Origin: JANOYY01 sp043720395
GTDB lineage: Bacteria > Actinomycetota > Acidimicrobiia > Acidimicrobiales > JANYDT01
Assembly (NCBI GenBank): GCA_043720395.1
Contig: JAYSSR010000057.1
Span: forward strand, 1 to 64,000
Reading direction: 5' to 3'
DNA length: 64,000 nt
Below the pieces are notes generated by a model that was given only the letters and a program-made list of their open reading frames with translations, was not told where the DNA came from and ran no database searches. This document shows, in pieces, positions 17,766-26,322 of the stretch; position 1 is the stretch's first letter, and every line of letters begins with the position of its first letter. The translations under genes were made by a program, and so were the position numbers.

Positions 17766-18413
17766 TCACGGGCGTGGCAAGAGCCCGGCGACGACCTTCG
17801 GGCAGTAGCCACGGACCGGTCGTCCGAGTGCGATGACCAGCCGGGTCGGTACGTATCCGAGCGCCCCGACCAACTGATTCGGTCGACACGGCCCGTTGGG
17901 AAGCCAGTCGAGGCGCGCGAGCAAACGCACATCCTCGAGCGGCAGGTCGTAGCGATGGTCGGCCCATGCAAAATGGCAGCGAACACCGCGGTCGTCCATG
18001 GCAATAACCGGTCCGCGCTCTGGCTCGACCAGGGCAACGGAACCCGAGTTCTCGAGATCCCACCAGGGTGCCGACGGTCCATGAAAGCCAAGCAGCGGGC
18101 GATTGCGCGGATGAATGAGTGGCTTGATGAGTCGTTCTGCCCGACGCCCGCGGAGCCGCTCCATTGGTTCGAGCGGGTGAGCGAACTGCAACAGCTCTGG
18201 CTGCTCTGGCCGGTCGATCGTGGTAGCGACCGTTCTTCCGGTCACCACCGTGAACGGGGCGACGAGGTTCGGCCGTGGCGGCTCAGCAGATCGGACGAAT
18301 GCGCCCGAGGCTAGATCGACGCCAATCGTCGAGCGTCGCCCGCTTGCGAGAACAGCCAGGTCAATGGTGGCTCCTGGTCGTGAGGTGCGCTGGGGAGCCA
18401 GCGTGATTCGCAT
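17766..18413 (-). CDS. Hypothetical protein within exopolysaccharide cluster 1
   Basis: 215 residues, no family recognised. It is Pro/Arg-rich with a beta-rich centre (for example GRTVATTIDRP and GSVALVEPERGP) and has no signal peptide or transmembrane segment. The ATG at 18413 is used; a TTG three codons earlier is possible and no good ribosome site is visible for either. It lies downstream of the initiating phosphoglycosyltransferase gene on the same strand with a gap of 79 nt between that gene's stop and this start, so the two may be co-transcribed. The high third-position GC supports coding. Confidence 0.6.
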   Translation of the reverse strand: MRITLAPQRTSRPGATIDLAVLASGRRSTIGVDLASGAFVRSAEPPRPNLVAPFTVVTGRTVATTIDRPEQPELLQFAHPLEPMERLRGRRAERLIKPLIHPRNRPLLGFHGPSAPWWDLENSGSVALVEPERGPVIAMDDRGVRCHFAWADHRYDLPLEDVRLLARLDWLPNGPCRPNQLVGALGYVPTRLVIALGRPVRGYCPKVVAGLLPRP

Positions 18414-18492
18414 GGACGCCAATCATGGCGATGAATTTCGGTCAAGTGGTGGATGTCACGCAGGAACTTCTGGTTGCGTCCGCTAGCGCTGG

Positions 18493-20286
18493 CTAGGCGT
18501 CTGATCCCACCGGGTCCTGCGCCGACGGAACAATCCGTGCCGAACCATTCAACCCCGATTCCATCTCGGTGCACCCCTGCAGGCATGGCGAACGTTCAGC
18601 CGGAGTCGCGAAATTTCCCGCTTCGCCATCGAACTCCGCAAAGAGGTTCGCGTCCCCGATACGCTGCCGGCTCTGCTCATAAGGCACCTGCTCATCGAAT
18701 TCGATCTGTTCGTGGTCCGATGGGTTCGGCTCGCGGCTTCCCGAAGCCCGTTTTACGACCTCGGCCACGGTTTGGGCCAGGATCATCAGATCGAGCCGGA
18801 CTGACCAGTTTTCTACGTAGAAAAGGTCGCAACGTTCGTAGTCGGCAAAGCTCGGATCGTCACGCGACTCGACCTGCCAAAGTCCGGTCATTCCCGGTTT
18901 TACCCGGTGACGCTGCAGAAGGCGATCGGTGAATTTAGCGACCTCCCGGGCAAGTGCCGGTCGTGGCCCAACGAGGCTCATTTCTCCGCGAATGACGTTC
19001 ACGAGTTGAGGTAACTCGTTGATGCTGGTGGCGTCCATCAGGCGTCCGACCCGAGTGAAGCGGGGATCGTCGTCCATCTTGAACAACGGTCCGATGCGTT
19101 CGTTGGCCTTCATCAGTTCCGCCAGCTTGGATTCAGCATCGACGCACATCGTGCGGAGCTTCCACATCGTGAACGGCTTCCCGTCGCGCCCGATTCGTTG
19201 TTGCTTGAAGAACGCCGGCCCGCCATCGGTGCGCTTCACCCAAATCGCGAACACCGCGACAATGGGAATCGATGCGAGCAGCGCCATCGAGCCGATGAGA
19301 AGGTCGAGAATACGCTTGACCCGCGATTGCCAGCCGCTGAGCTGAACACCTTCGAGATAGAACGCCGCCTCACGGCCAATGGGGTTCGCTCGGAGACGAC
19401 TCGAATCAACGCCGAGCAGCCCGCCCGACACCTGAACGTGTATGCCTGCGTCGAGAAGGTTGCGAACGACGTCGTTGAGTTCGCGAAACGAGAGCGATGA
19501 AGCGCCAATAACCACGCCCGAAACGTGGTGGCGTTCCAGGATTCCCACGGCATCTGCGGTGACGCCGAGGTAGGGAACGGTAAAGGGACGCTCGGCGGCT
19601 TCGTGGGCCCGTCCAATGACACCGACCACGCGGTACCCGAGTTCTGGCTCGTCGGCGAGCAGCTTCTGCAGTTCGTAGGCCTCGTCGCCCGATCCAATGA
19701 GTGCGACGGTGCGGGTGAATCGCCCATCACGACGCGCGCCGCGAAGAATGGCACGGTAGGCCATGCGTCCAAGCACGATGAAGACAAAGGCGAGGGATTG
19801 CGCTAGCAGCACGCTACCGATGCGAAGTTCGTCGGCACCGAGACGATCGGCGACAAACCACCCCGCAACACCGGCATAGCCACACGCTCGAATGATCCCC
19901 GCCGTCTCAACGGCGCGAATCGAACACATCCGGGCCCGGTACAGCTTGCCCGTGACGAGCATCGCGGTCGTCAGCGCCACGATGACCGGCAGATAGCCGA
20001 TCCGGGACATAGAGAGCAGCGACGACGAAGTCTCGTTCCCGTTGAGCAGCGACACGATGCACCACGGGACGGCGGTTGCGAGAACGTCACTTGCGACGAG
20101 TGCCCACCGAAGACGGCGACTTCCGCCTCTCGGAGCTTCCTTTTCCGTAATGAGCTGCGGCTCGGAACGACGCGCTGCGGCGCTTGGATCGTGTACCCGG
20201 TCCGAGGCGGGACCACCGACGTGCGGGGCGTGCCCGCGATCAGTCCGACGATCACCAAGCCTAGCTTTTGGGTCGAGATCGTTCAT
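18493..20286 (-). CDS. Polyprenyl-phosphate sugar phosphotransferase initiating exopolysaccharide
   Basis: 597 residues. The N-terminal half has about four to five hydrophobic segments and a CoA-binding-like nucleotide fold (VALIGSGDEAYELQKLL). The C-terminal half is the bacterial sugar transferase domain of the WcaJ/WbaP type: a membrane helix (RILDLLIGSMALLASIP) followed by FFKQQRIGRDGKPFTMWKLRTM, then SINELPQLVNVIRGEMSLVGPRP and KPGMTGLWQV. This family transfers a sugar-1-phosphate to undecaprenyl phosphate, the first step of repeat-unit synthesis. The C-terminal 80 residues after the core are charged and probably disordered. The gene is divergent from the main run of cluster genes that starts at 20687, across a 400-nt regulatory gap. 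Confidence 0.93.
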   Translation of the reverse strand: MNDLDPKARLGDRRTDRGHAPHVGGPASDRVHDPSAAARRSEPQLITEKEAPRGGSRRLRWALVASDVLATAVPWCIVSLLNGNETSSSLLSMSRIGYLPVIVALTTAMLVTGKLYRARMCSIRAVETAGIIRACGYAGVAGWFVADRLGADELRIGSVLLAQSLAFVFIVLGRMAYRAILRGARRDGRFTRTVALIGSGDEAYELQKLLADEPELGYRVVGVIGRAHEAAERPFTVPYLGVTADAVGILERHHVSGVVIGASSLSFRELNDVVRNLLDAGIHVQVSGGLLGVDSSRLRANPIGREAAFYLEGVQLSGWQSRVKRILDLLIGSMALLASIPIVAVFAIWVKRTDGGPAFFKQQRIGRDGKPFTMWKLRTMCVDAESKLAELMKANERIGPLFKMDDDPRFTRVGRLMDATSINELPQLVNVIRGEMSLVGPRPALAREVAKFTDRLLQRHRVKPGMTGLWQVESRDDPSFADYERCDLFYVENWSVRLDLMILAQTVAEVVKRASGSREPNPSDHEQIEFDEQVPYEQSRQRIGDANLFAEFDGEAGNFATPAERSPCLQGCTEMESGLNGSARIVPSAQDPVGSDA

Positions 20287-20410
20287 GGTTGTTCGCTCTT
20301 GACCACGAGGCTCAAGCGCGTCGCCTTTCGACTACAGTATGACAGTCACTGACCGCGGTTTCCAATCGATCGACGGACACCGTCGGTGGATGAAAGTCGC
20401 GATTTGTCGT

Positions 20411-20440
20411 GAAGTTCGTGGAAGTTCTTGGGAGTTCCTT
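20411..20440. repeat. Three decamer repeats GRAGTTCNTK
   Basis: GAAGTTCGTG, GAAGTTCTTG and GGAGTTCCTT lie end to end at an exact 10-bp period, close to one helical turn. That arrangement suits side-by-side binding by a regulator on one DNA face. It is 246 nt upstream of the acyltransferase gene. Confidence 0.45.
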
Positions 20441-20506
20441 GAGGACGCGTCGGCGTTGCCGTCTGCTGTCGGTGAGACCTCCTCCCACATCGACGAGCAG
20501 CCGACG

Positions 20507-20545
20507 TGACTTGAACGATGAATCGATGAGTTGACTTGAACGATG
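20507..20545. repeat. 14-bp direct repeat TGACTTGAACGATG, two copies
   Basis: The copies at 20507-20520 and 20532-20545 are identical and start 25 bp apart. They lie about 140 nt before the plus-strand arm of the cluster and could be regulator sites or a small duplication. Confidence 0.5.
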
Positions 20546-20686
20546 GCGCGCGAACAGCCATCAAGGTCGCCGGCTGGTGTACCGACATCGCTGAGGCGTC
20601 TCTGAGCGGAACATGATCCTCGAATTGAAGCTGCCCTTGGCTAGTCTTGGTACACGGTCGGCGACAGCTACGGGAGGCCGGAACCT

Positions 20687-21376
20687 ATGAACAATCCTTC
20701 CGAACTCCCGTCGCCAGCGAAGGAGCACGGCCAGGGCGAGGCGACGCGTCGATCGTCGTTGCGGGCTGCCCGCTCGGAATGGAACGACAACGACGGTGAC
20801 GCCACCTCGGCATCGCGGCTGCGCCGTACCCGTGCGTATGCAGCCGGCCTGGTCCGGGGGCGAATCGCGCTCCGTGGGGTCGAAGGCGGGGGACGAGAAG
20901 TTCGTGTCAACGGGAGAGCGATCATCACCAACGATGGCTGGATGCGTGTTGGTGCGGGATCGGTCTTGAGAGGTATCCCTACCGCGGTCGAACTGGCTAC
21001 CGGATCGTCCGGCCGACTCGATATCGGGCGTCGGGCGATCATCAATAGCGGATCAAGCATTTGCGCGTATGGCCAGCTCACGATTGGCGACCGTGTCCTG
21101 ATCGGTCCCTACGCGATCATCAGTGACACGTCATTTCATGACCTGTATGACCGTGACGTGGTGCCCGAATCGCTTGATGTCGTCATTGAAGACGATGTGT
21201 GGATTGGGGCAAAAGCATCGGTCCTGCCGGGCGTTCGCATCGGCCGGGGTGCCGTAGTTTCAGCTCACGCGTTGGTGAATCGAGACGTCGCGGCCTTCGC
21301 CATCGTGAGCGGCGTGCCAGCTGTGGAGATCGCACGCCTAAATCCGAACAAGTTTTCCGTACGGGAACAACCGTGA
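20687..21376 (+). CDS. Left-handed beta-helix acyltransferase
   Basis: 229 residues. After a charged, likely flexible 60-residue N-terminus come hexapeptide repeats: from VNGRAIITNDGWMRVGAGS through GRLDIGRRAIINSG and LTIGDRVLIGPYAIISD, ending in VIEDDVWIGAKASVLPGVRIGRGAVV and the VSGVPA turn. This is the maltose O-acetyltransferase/WbbJ class, which O-acetylates sugars, with the active-site His expected in SFHD. It probably decorates the repeat unit in the cytoplasm. The stop overlaps the start of the next gene by 4 nt (GTGA), opening a tightly coupled run that continues to 24028. Confidence 0.88.
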   Translation: MNNPSELPSPAKEHGQGEATRRSSLRAARSEWNDNDGDATSASRLRRTRAYAAGLVRGRIALRGVEGGGREVRVNGRAIITNDGWMRVGAGSVLRGIPTAVELATGSSGRLDIGRRAIINSGSSICAYGQLTIGDRVLIGPYAIISDTSFHDLYDRDVVPESLDVVIEDDVWIGAKASVLPGVRIGRGAVVSAHALVNRDVAAFAIVSGVPAVEIARLNPNKFSVREQP

Positions 21377-22518
21377 ACGTCGCGGTCAATGTCGGGCATG
21401 CGCCACCGGAGTCGGCATCCGAGATCACCGAGGTTTCGGTCTGGGGGGAGCACCCAGACGATGCGCCGGTTGTCTCTGTCGTGATCGCCACCTACGACCG
21501 CATCGAGAGCCTGCTGGGTCTCCTCGACGACCTCCGTTCGCAGACGAGCCTGCACGGTCGCGCAGACGGTCGTTTGAGCTTCGATGTGCTGGTTGTCGAC
21601 GATGGCGGATCGGTACCGGTTCTTGCCCAACTGGCGACCCGCGAGTATCCGTTTCCGCTTACCGCGATGCGGCGACGCAATGGCGGCCCCGGAGCAGCCC
21701 GGGACACCGGTATTCGGCGGGCAACGGGTGAGATCATTGTGATCCTGGACGACGATATGGTCATTTCGCCCACATTTGTCGCGGCCCATGTGCACGCGCA
21801 TTACGCAGGGGCCGAGGTTGTCCTCGGCAACATCTTGCCGCCGAGGGTCGGGACACTCCCCCTCTTTGAACGGTTTCATCTCGAAGGGATGCAACGCTTT
21901 ACGGCCGCCTATCGAGCCGGCCGGGCTGAGGTCGAGGGCACAAGGCTGTGCACCGGGAATGTGTCGTTTCGGCGTTCCGCCTATCTCGATGTCGGTGGTT
22001 TTGACCTCGAATTGCAACGCTGCGAGGACCGGGACCTCGGCATCCGCCTGGAACTCGCCGGAAAGGCGTTCGCGCTCACGGACGAGGGTTGGTCGGAACA
22101 CCGGAGCGATCACGAAGACGTTGCGACTTGGCGTCGCCGAAGTCGCCTCTTCGGCGAGTTGGACGTTCGTATTGCGCAAAAGCATCCGGACCAGCCGAAG
22201 GTCAGTCCATGGGCGTTTCTGCCGAAGCTGCCATTGATCGTGCGTCCGCTCGTCATTCTGGCGGCCGTGTCGCCTTCCCTGGGCCAGTTCGGAGCAGCCA
22301 GGGCTTATCGCCTTGGTGAGATCGCTGACGCACGTGCTCTTTCACGTTTCGCCATGATCGGCGCGTCGAGTTGTTACGCGTTCGAGTACTTCGCCGGTGT
22401 CGGAACTGAGCTTCGGCGCGTCGATGGACGCCGAGCCGTCATCGCATCGCTGCGTGAGGCGCGCCGGGCGCAACGCCAGCTTCGCGGGCGCGGCGGGCCA
22501 CATGGGGCCACGCGGTGA
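21373..22518 (+). CDS. Family 2 glycosyltransferase
   Basis: 381 residues with a GT-A fold: nucleotide-binding start VVSVVIATYDR, then VLVVDDGGS, the GGPGAARDTGIRRATGE motif and the metal-binding ILDDDMV. Later motifs include CTGNVSFRRSAYLDVGGFD and ERCEDRDLGIRLE-like acidic residues typical of family 2. The C-terminus has one or two amphipathic or membrane-associated helices. It should add a sugar to the lipid-linked repeat unit; substrate cannot be read from sequence. The GTG start at 21373 gives the 4-nt overlap with the acyltransferase gene; the frame continues upstream but only as a shadow of that gene. It overlaps the following gene by another GTGA. Confidence 0.9.
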   Translation: MNVAVNVGHAPPESASEITEVSVWGEHPDDAPVVSVVIATYDRIESLLGLLDDLRSQTSLHGRADGRLSFDVLVVDDGGSVPVLAQLATREYPFPLTAMRRRNGGPGAARDTGIRRATGEIIVILDDDMVISPTFVAAHVHAHYAGAEVVLGNILPPRVGTLPLFERFHLEGMQRFTAAYRAGRAEVEGTRLCTGNVSFRRSAYLDVGGFDLELQRCEDRDLGIRLELAGKAFALTDEGWSEHRSDHEDVATWRRRSRLFGELDVRIAQKHPDQPKVSPWAFLPKLPLIVRPLVILAAVSPSLGQFGAARAYRLGEIADARALSRFAMIGASSCYAFEYFAGVGTELRRVDGRRAVIASLREARRAQRQLRGRGGPHGATR

Positions 22519-23081
22519 GCGGATTTTCGACGTTCGCTCGGTCCGTGCGGGCTGACCATGAAGCGATGGTCGCCGGGCGGGCAAAATACCGGACGGACGG
22601 GTTGTCGGCGAACACAAGCGGCCTGGTCGGCGATGCCGTGCAGAAGATTGGGTTCCAAATGATGGTGGCGATTCGCCTCATGCGGCTCGTCCGGGACTCG
22701 CGGATGCCAATCGGGGCGCGTCTGATTTCCCGGGCGATTCGCCACGTCTACGGGGCAGAGATCCACTGGGACGCGCAGGTCGCCGACGGTGTGTCGATCG
22801 TGCACGGCACCGGCCTTGTCATCAGCCATGGCGCTGTCATCGGGCCTGGCTGCGTTCTCTTTCAGGGTGTCACGCTGGGTGAATCGATTGACCCGTCAAG
22901 TCGAGTCGTAGGAGCGCCGACATTGGAAGCCGACGTGCACGTTGGGCCCGGGGCAGTCCTGATCGGTCCGATCGTGGTCGGAGAGGGAACGAAGATCATG
23001 GCGAATGTGGTGCTCCATCAGTCTGTCTCGTCGCGGTCAATCGTCCGCGCCCCGACAGCCGTGATCCAAGTGCGACCATGA
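22515..23081 (+). CDS. Serine acetyltransferase-like hexapeptide transferase
   Basis: 188 residues resembling CysE-type acetyltransferases: helical N-terminal part (QKIGFQMMVAIRLMRLV), then hexapeptide turns IHWDAQVADGVSIVHGTGLVI, GAVIGPGCVLFQGVTLG and VHVGPGAVLIGPIVVGEGTKI. The pattern HGTGLVIS contains the usual catalytic His. CysE itself makes O-acetylserine, but in exopolysaccharide clusters such short homologues usually acetylate a sugar. It is coupled to its neighbours by 4-nt overlaps on both sides. The C-terminus is shorter than cysteine-biosynthetic CysE, which supports a glycan-modifying role. Confidence 0.85.
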   Translation: MSGFSTFARSVRADHEAMVAGRAKYRTDGLSANTSGLVGDAVQKIGFQMMVAIRLMRLVRDSRMPIGARLISRAIRHVYGAEIHWDAQVADGVSIVHGTGLVISHGAVIGPGCVLFQGVTLGESIDPSSRVVGAPTLEADVHVGPGAVLIGPIVVGEGTKIMANVVLHQSVSSRSIVRAPTAVIQVRP

Positions 23082-24028
23082 GCCACGACGCCACGACGTT
23101 GTCGCCGGGTCCCGTCGTATCGGCATCGGGCGGCGGGACCGGTTCGAGGTCCGCGACGGCAGTCGCAACGGTTGCGGTTGCCGCGAGGGACGAATTCAAC
23201 CGAGCGAAGGGCTCGGTAAAGACCCAATCGACGGTCGGGGTCGACGACGATCCACGCGTCGTTCGGTTCGGACGAATCTTCGCTCACGCCGTCACTCTCG
23301 AGGACGCGATTCGTCGGATTCTCCTTCGCGTCGATTCTGGCCTTGGTGGCTACGTCGTTACTCCAAACGTCGACCATGTCTGCGTGGCGGAGAACGATCC
23401 GGAACTCCGCGCTGCCTACCGAGGTGCCTTTCTCGCCGTACCAGACGGGCAACCGCTCGTGTGGATGTCCCGGTCATTCGGCGATCCCCTGCCTGCAAAG
23501 GTGTCGGGATCGGATCTCCTCCTGCCGCTGCTCGTCGCCGCCGGTCGCGAGGGGCGCTCCGTCTTCTTTCTCGGCTCGACGGAAGAGGTTTGCTCAGAGG
23601 CAACCCTTCGCATCGTCGTTGCCGCGCCGGGTCTTCGCGTGCTTGGATGGGCCTGCCCGCAGTTTGATCCGAACGACTCGATCGCAGCGGAGCTTGAGGA
23701 GGCCCTCGAGAAGATGAGCGCAGCAGGTCCCGATCTTGTACTGATGGCTTTCGGCAACCCGAAGCAGGAGTACGTCATGTGGCGTTACCAACAACGCTAC
23801 GAACCAGCGGTAGCGTTAGGCATCGGAGCCTCGCTCGATTTCATCGCAGGTGCGGTACCTCGCGCCCCGAAGTGGATGCGAGATTTCGGTCTGGAATGGG
23901 GCTTTCGACTCGCGCAAGAACCCCATCGTCTCTGGCGTCGTTATTTGATTCGTGACCGCGCCATCCTTGCTATTTACTTCCGTACGCGCAGAGGCGCTCG
24001 GAAAACACGTCTCGAAAAGGCCGCCTGA
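23078..24028 (+). CDS. WecG/TagA/CpsF family glycosyltransferase
   Basis: 316 residues. After a Gly/Ala-rich, low-complexity N-terminus of about 60 residues comes the family core: YVVTPNVDHV, then AVPDGQPLVWMSRSFG, SGSDLLLPLL, FFLGSTEEV, and the diagnostic LMAFGNPKQEYVM and GASLDFIAGAVPRAPKWMRDFGLEW. The family (GT26) transfers N-acetylmannosaminuronic acid or similar sugars to lipid-linked intermediates at the inner membrane. The start overlaps the upstream stop (ATGA) and the end shares one base with the next ATG. The fold is complete, so activity is expected. Confidence 0.95.
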   Translation: MSHDATTLSPGPVVSASGGGTGSRSATAVATVAVAARDEFNRAKGSVKTQSTVGVDDDPRVVRFGRIFAHAVTLEDAIRRILLRVDSGLGGYVVTPNVDHVCVAENDPELRAAYRGAFLAVPDGQPLVWMSRSFGDPLPAKVSGSDLLLPLLVAAGREGRSVFFLGSTEEVCSEATLRIVVAAPGLRVLGWACPQFDPNDSIAAELEEALEKMSAAGPDLVLMAFGNPKQEYVMWRYQQRYEPAVALGIGASLDFIAGAVPRAPKWMRDFGLEWGFRLAQEPHRLWRRYLIRDRAILAIYFRTRRGARKTRLEKAA

Positions 24029-25059
24029 TGATCAACCCAACGACTACACCAGTTGCCGAAGGAGGCGACCTGTTCGACCTCGGCCAGGGAAAGCTCTGGG
24101 TCGGATTCGTTCTCCGATCGGTTCGGCGTCACCTGCTTGCGTTTCTGGCGACGTTTCTGCTTGTCGGCATTCTCGGCTCGTTTCTTGCCCTGGCCGCTCC
24201 GAAACAGTTCCACTCGGGGACGCGCCTCCTTGCCCGAAACGACAGTCAGATAAACGGAATCACGGTTCCGAACCAGACCGCTGGTTCCTCCGATCAGCCA
24301 CCCGCTCTGCAGGCTGAACCGACGATCAAAGCACAAGCCAATTTGGAGCGGATCGTCGACACGTTGAACCTCGCCGAGCGGTACAACGTCAGCGAAACGA
24401 GCACTGGTCGACTGAAGCGACGAATGATCGAGAAGATCTTCCCGGCACCAGATTTGACCAAAAAACGCGACGAAGTAGTTGGTCTTCTTCGCCAGAACCT
24501 CACCGTTGATACCACCGCGACTGACAAACAGACCGTCGATGTTTCCGTGATCTGGACTGACCCTGTCATCGCCAAGGAGATTGTCGACAAGGTGAACGAG
24601 AACTTCCTTGCTGATCGTCGAACGCAAGAAGTCGGACTCGTCGAGGAGGCCAAGCGGATCGCCGACGAGCAACTCGCAAACCAGAACGCAACAGTCGAGC
24701 GTATGCGGATCGATCTCGACATCCCGGTCTTCGACGATCGGAACCTTCCCGACTCCTCGCCACTTCGTGCCGAATTGGCGATCCAACAGGAGTACAAGCA
24801 GCGGGTCATTGATGCTGAGACTCAGCTCAAGAACACCGAAGCCGCATTTTCGTTCCGGTACAAGATCGTGACGCCGCCGGAACTACCCGTGGCCCCGATG
24901 AGTGGGTCGCTGTCGTCGATCGTTCTGGCTCTCCTCGGTGGCGCAATCGTGGGTGCAGCGCTGACAACTATGCTCGACGTCCTTCGCGGTCGAGTCGTTG
25001 AGGCGTGGCAGGTAAGTCGCCGAATGAACCTGCCTGTGCTTGCCGAACTCCGGGCCTAA
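24028..25059 (+). CDS. Wzz-like polysaccharide chain-length/co-polymerase protein
   Basis: 343 residues with a membrane helix near the N-terminus (FLATFLLVGILGSFLALAA, about residues 40-60) and another near residues 295-315 (SSIVLALLGGAIVGAAL), enclosing a mostly helical extracytoplasmic domain. This is the topology of Wzz/polysaccharide co-polymerases that set chain length with a Wzy polymerase. A short cytoplasmic tail follows, with no tyrosine cluster and no fused kinase. Located between a TagA-like enzyme and a GT2; a separate CpsD-like remnant lies two genes downstream, so the usual Wzz-kinase pair is present in broken form. Confidence 0.88.
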   Translation: MINPTTTPVAEGGDLFDLGQGKLWVGFVLRSVRRHLLAFLATFLLVGILGSFLALAAPKQFHSGTRLLARNDSQINGITVPNQTAGSSDQPPALQAEPTIKAQANLERIVDTLNLAERYNVSETSTGRLKRRMIEKIFPAPDLTKKRDEVVGLLRQNLTVDTTATDKQTVDVSVIWTDPVIAKEIVDKVNENFLADRRTQEVGLVEEAKRIADEQLANQNATVERMRIDLDIPVFDDRNLPDSSPLRAELAIQQEYKQRVIDAETQLKNTEAAFSFRYKIVTPPELPVAPMSGSLSSIVLALLGGAIVGAALTTMLDVLRGRVVEAWQVSRRMNLPVLAELRA

Positions 25060-25064
25060 CCGCC

Positions 25065-26318
25065 TTGTCTGCAGCCCTCACTTCGGTATTGCGCATCGCC
25101 GATCGTGCGGTTCTTGTCGCTGCAATACCGCTCGGCGTCGGCGGAAGCTATCTCGGGGCCTTATCGGTTCTGGCCCGACCAAAATCGCCACCGACACCCG
25201 ATCTCAGCGTCCGATTCGCTGTAGTTGTGCCAGCTCACGATGAGGAAATCGGCATCTCCGACACGGTAAAGAGTCTCCAGTCGGTCGATTATCCGCCGGA
25301 GAATGTTCGCATTGTGGTTGTCGCTGACAATTGCACGGACGCGACGGCTGCGCGGGCACGCGCCGCCGGCGTCGAAGTCATTGAACGTCGCGATCCACAT
25401 CGTCGCGGAAAGGGATATGCACTTTCGGTTGCGTTCGAACGATTGCTCGACGAAGCCACACCGGTTCACGCGATTGTTGTGGTCGACGCTGACACGCGGG
25501 TATCTCCGAACCTGCTCCAAGCGTTCAGCGGTCACCTTGCGACTGGTGCTCAGGCCATGCAGGCGAGTTATCGCGTCGCAAATGCATCAAACGCCTGGAG
25601 GGCCACGCTGATGAGCGTGGCCTTTGCGTGCATGCACGACGTCAGATCCCTTGGACGTGAACGACTCGGTCTCTCCACGGGCCTTCGTGGCAATGGCATG
25701 TGCTTCTCGACGCGGTCGCTGCAGCGCGTCCCCCACCGAGCCAACTCGCTGGTCGAAGACGTTGAGCACGGTCTCGACCTCGCGGACCGAGGCGTGCGCG
25801 TCGAATTTGTGCACGAGGCATCGGTCGAAGCGGAGATGCCGGAACACGATGACACTGCCGCGAGCCAACGCCAGCGGTGGGAGCGGGGTCGAGCTGCGCT
25901 ACGCCGCGAGCGCGGTCCAGCCTTGATCGCTGACGCCATCCGCAAGTTCGACCCCGTCCGGGCCGACCTCGCTGCCGATCTCGTGATGCCGCCGCTCGCC
26001 CAATTCGTCGCTGCGTTCGGGGTGGTCGGGTCAGCTGCCGCGACAGTGTCGATCGCCCGGCGCAATGCTTCTCTTGCAGCGGTTCCCTTGGGTCTCGGCG
26101 GTCTCGGACTTTGCACCCACATAGCGCAGGGGTGGCGACAGTCGCGAACCGGCGTCGTCGGCCTACGGGCGCTGACGAAGGTTCCGACCTACATCCTGTG
26201 GAAGATTGGGCTTCGACGGTCCGAGCTAAATCGCAAATCTTCGCTTCGGAACGGTCGCCGCGATGCCGAAGATTGGGTCCGGACGACCCGGAACGCCGAA
26301 CGTCCTGAGAGGACTTGA
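25065..26318 (+). CDS. Membrane-associated family 2 glycosyltransferase
   Basis: 417 residues starting at TTG 25065, 5 nt after the Wzz stop; a GTG at 25005 inside that gene is an alternative, and neither has a strong ribosome site. The N-terminal hydrophobic segment (VLVAAIPLGVGGSYLGAL) precedes a GT-A domain with FAVVVPAHDEE, VVVADNCTD, VVVDADTRV and the acceptor motif QRQRWERGR. Hydrophobic segments near the C-terminus (MPPLAQFVAAFGVVGSA, then AAVPLGLGGLGLC) complete a membrane-embedded topology like processive or NodC/IcaA-type GT2 enzymes, though the transport-like helices are fewer. It probably works on the repeat unit at the membrane. Confidence 0.88.
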   Translation: MSAALTSVLRIADRAVLVAAIPLGVGGSYLGALSVLARPKSPPTPDLSVRFAVVVPAHDEEIGISDTVKSLQSVDYPPENVRIVVVADNCTDATAARARAAGVEVIERRDPHRRGKGYALSVAFERLLDEATPVHAIVVVDADTRVSPNLLQAFSGHLATGAQAMQASYRVANASNAWRATLMSVAFACMHDVRSLGRERLGLSTGLRGNGMCFSTRSLQRVPHRANSLVEDVEHGLDLADRGVRVEFVHEASVEAEMPEHDDTAASQRQRWERGRAALRRERGPALIADAIRKFDPVRADLAADLVMPPLAQFVAAFGVVGSAAATVSIARRNASLAAVPLGLGGLGLCTHIAQGWRQSRTGVVGLRALTKVPTYILWKIGLRRSELNRKSSLRNGRRDAEDWVRTTRNAERPERT

Positions 26319-26322
26319 AACG

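Larger units (their letters stand above)
20287..20686. promoter_or_regulatory. Divergent intergenic region of exopolysaccharide cluster 1
   Basis: 400 nt without a convincing gene, lying between the two divergent arms of the cluster. It holds two sets of phased direct repeats, described separately (20411-20440 and 20507-20545). This is the natural place for the promoters of both arms. I could not place -10/-35 boxes with confidence on either strand. The short open frames here lack ribosome sites. Confidence 0.6.
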
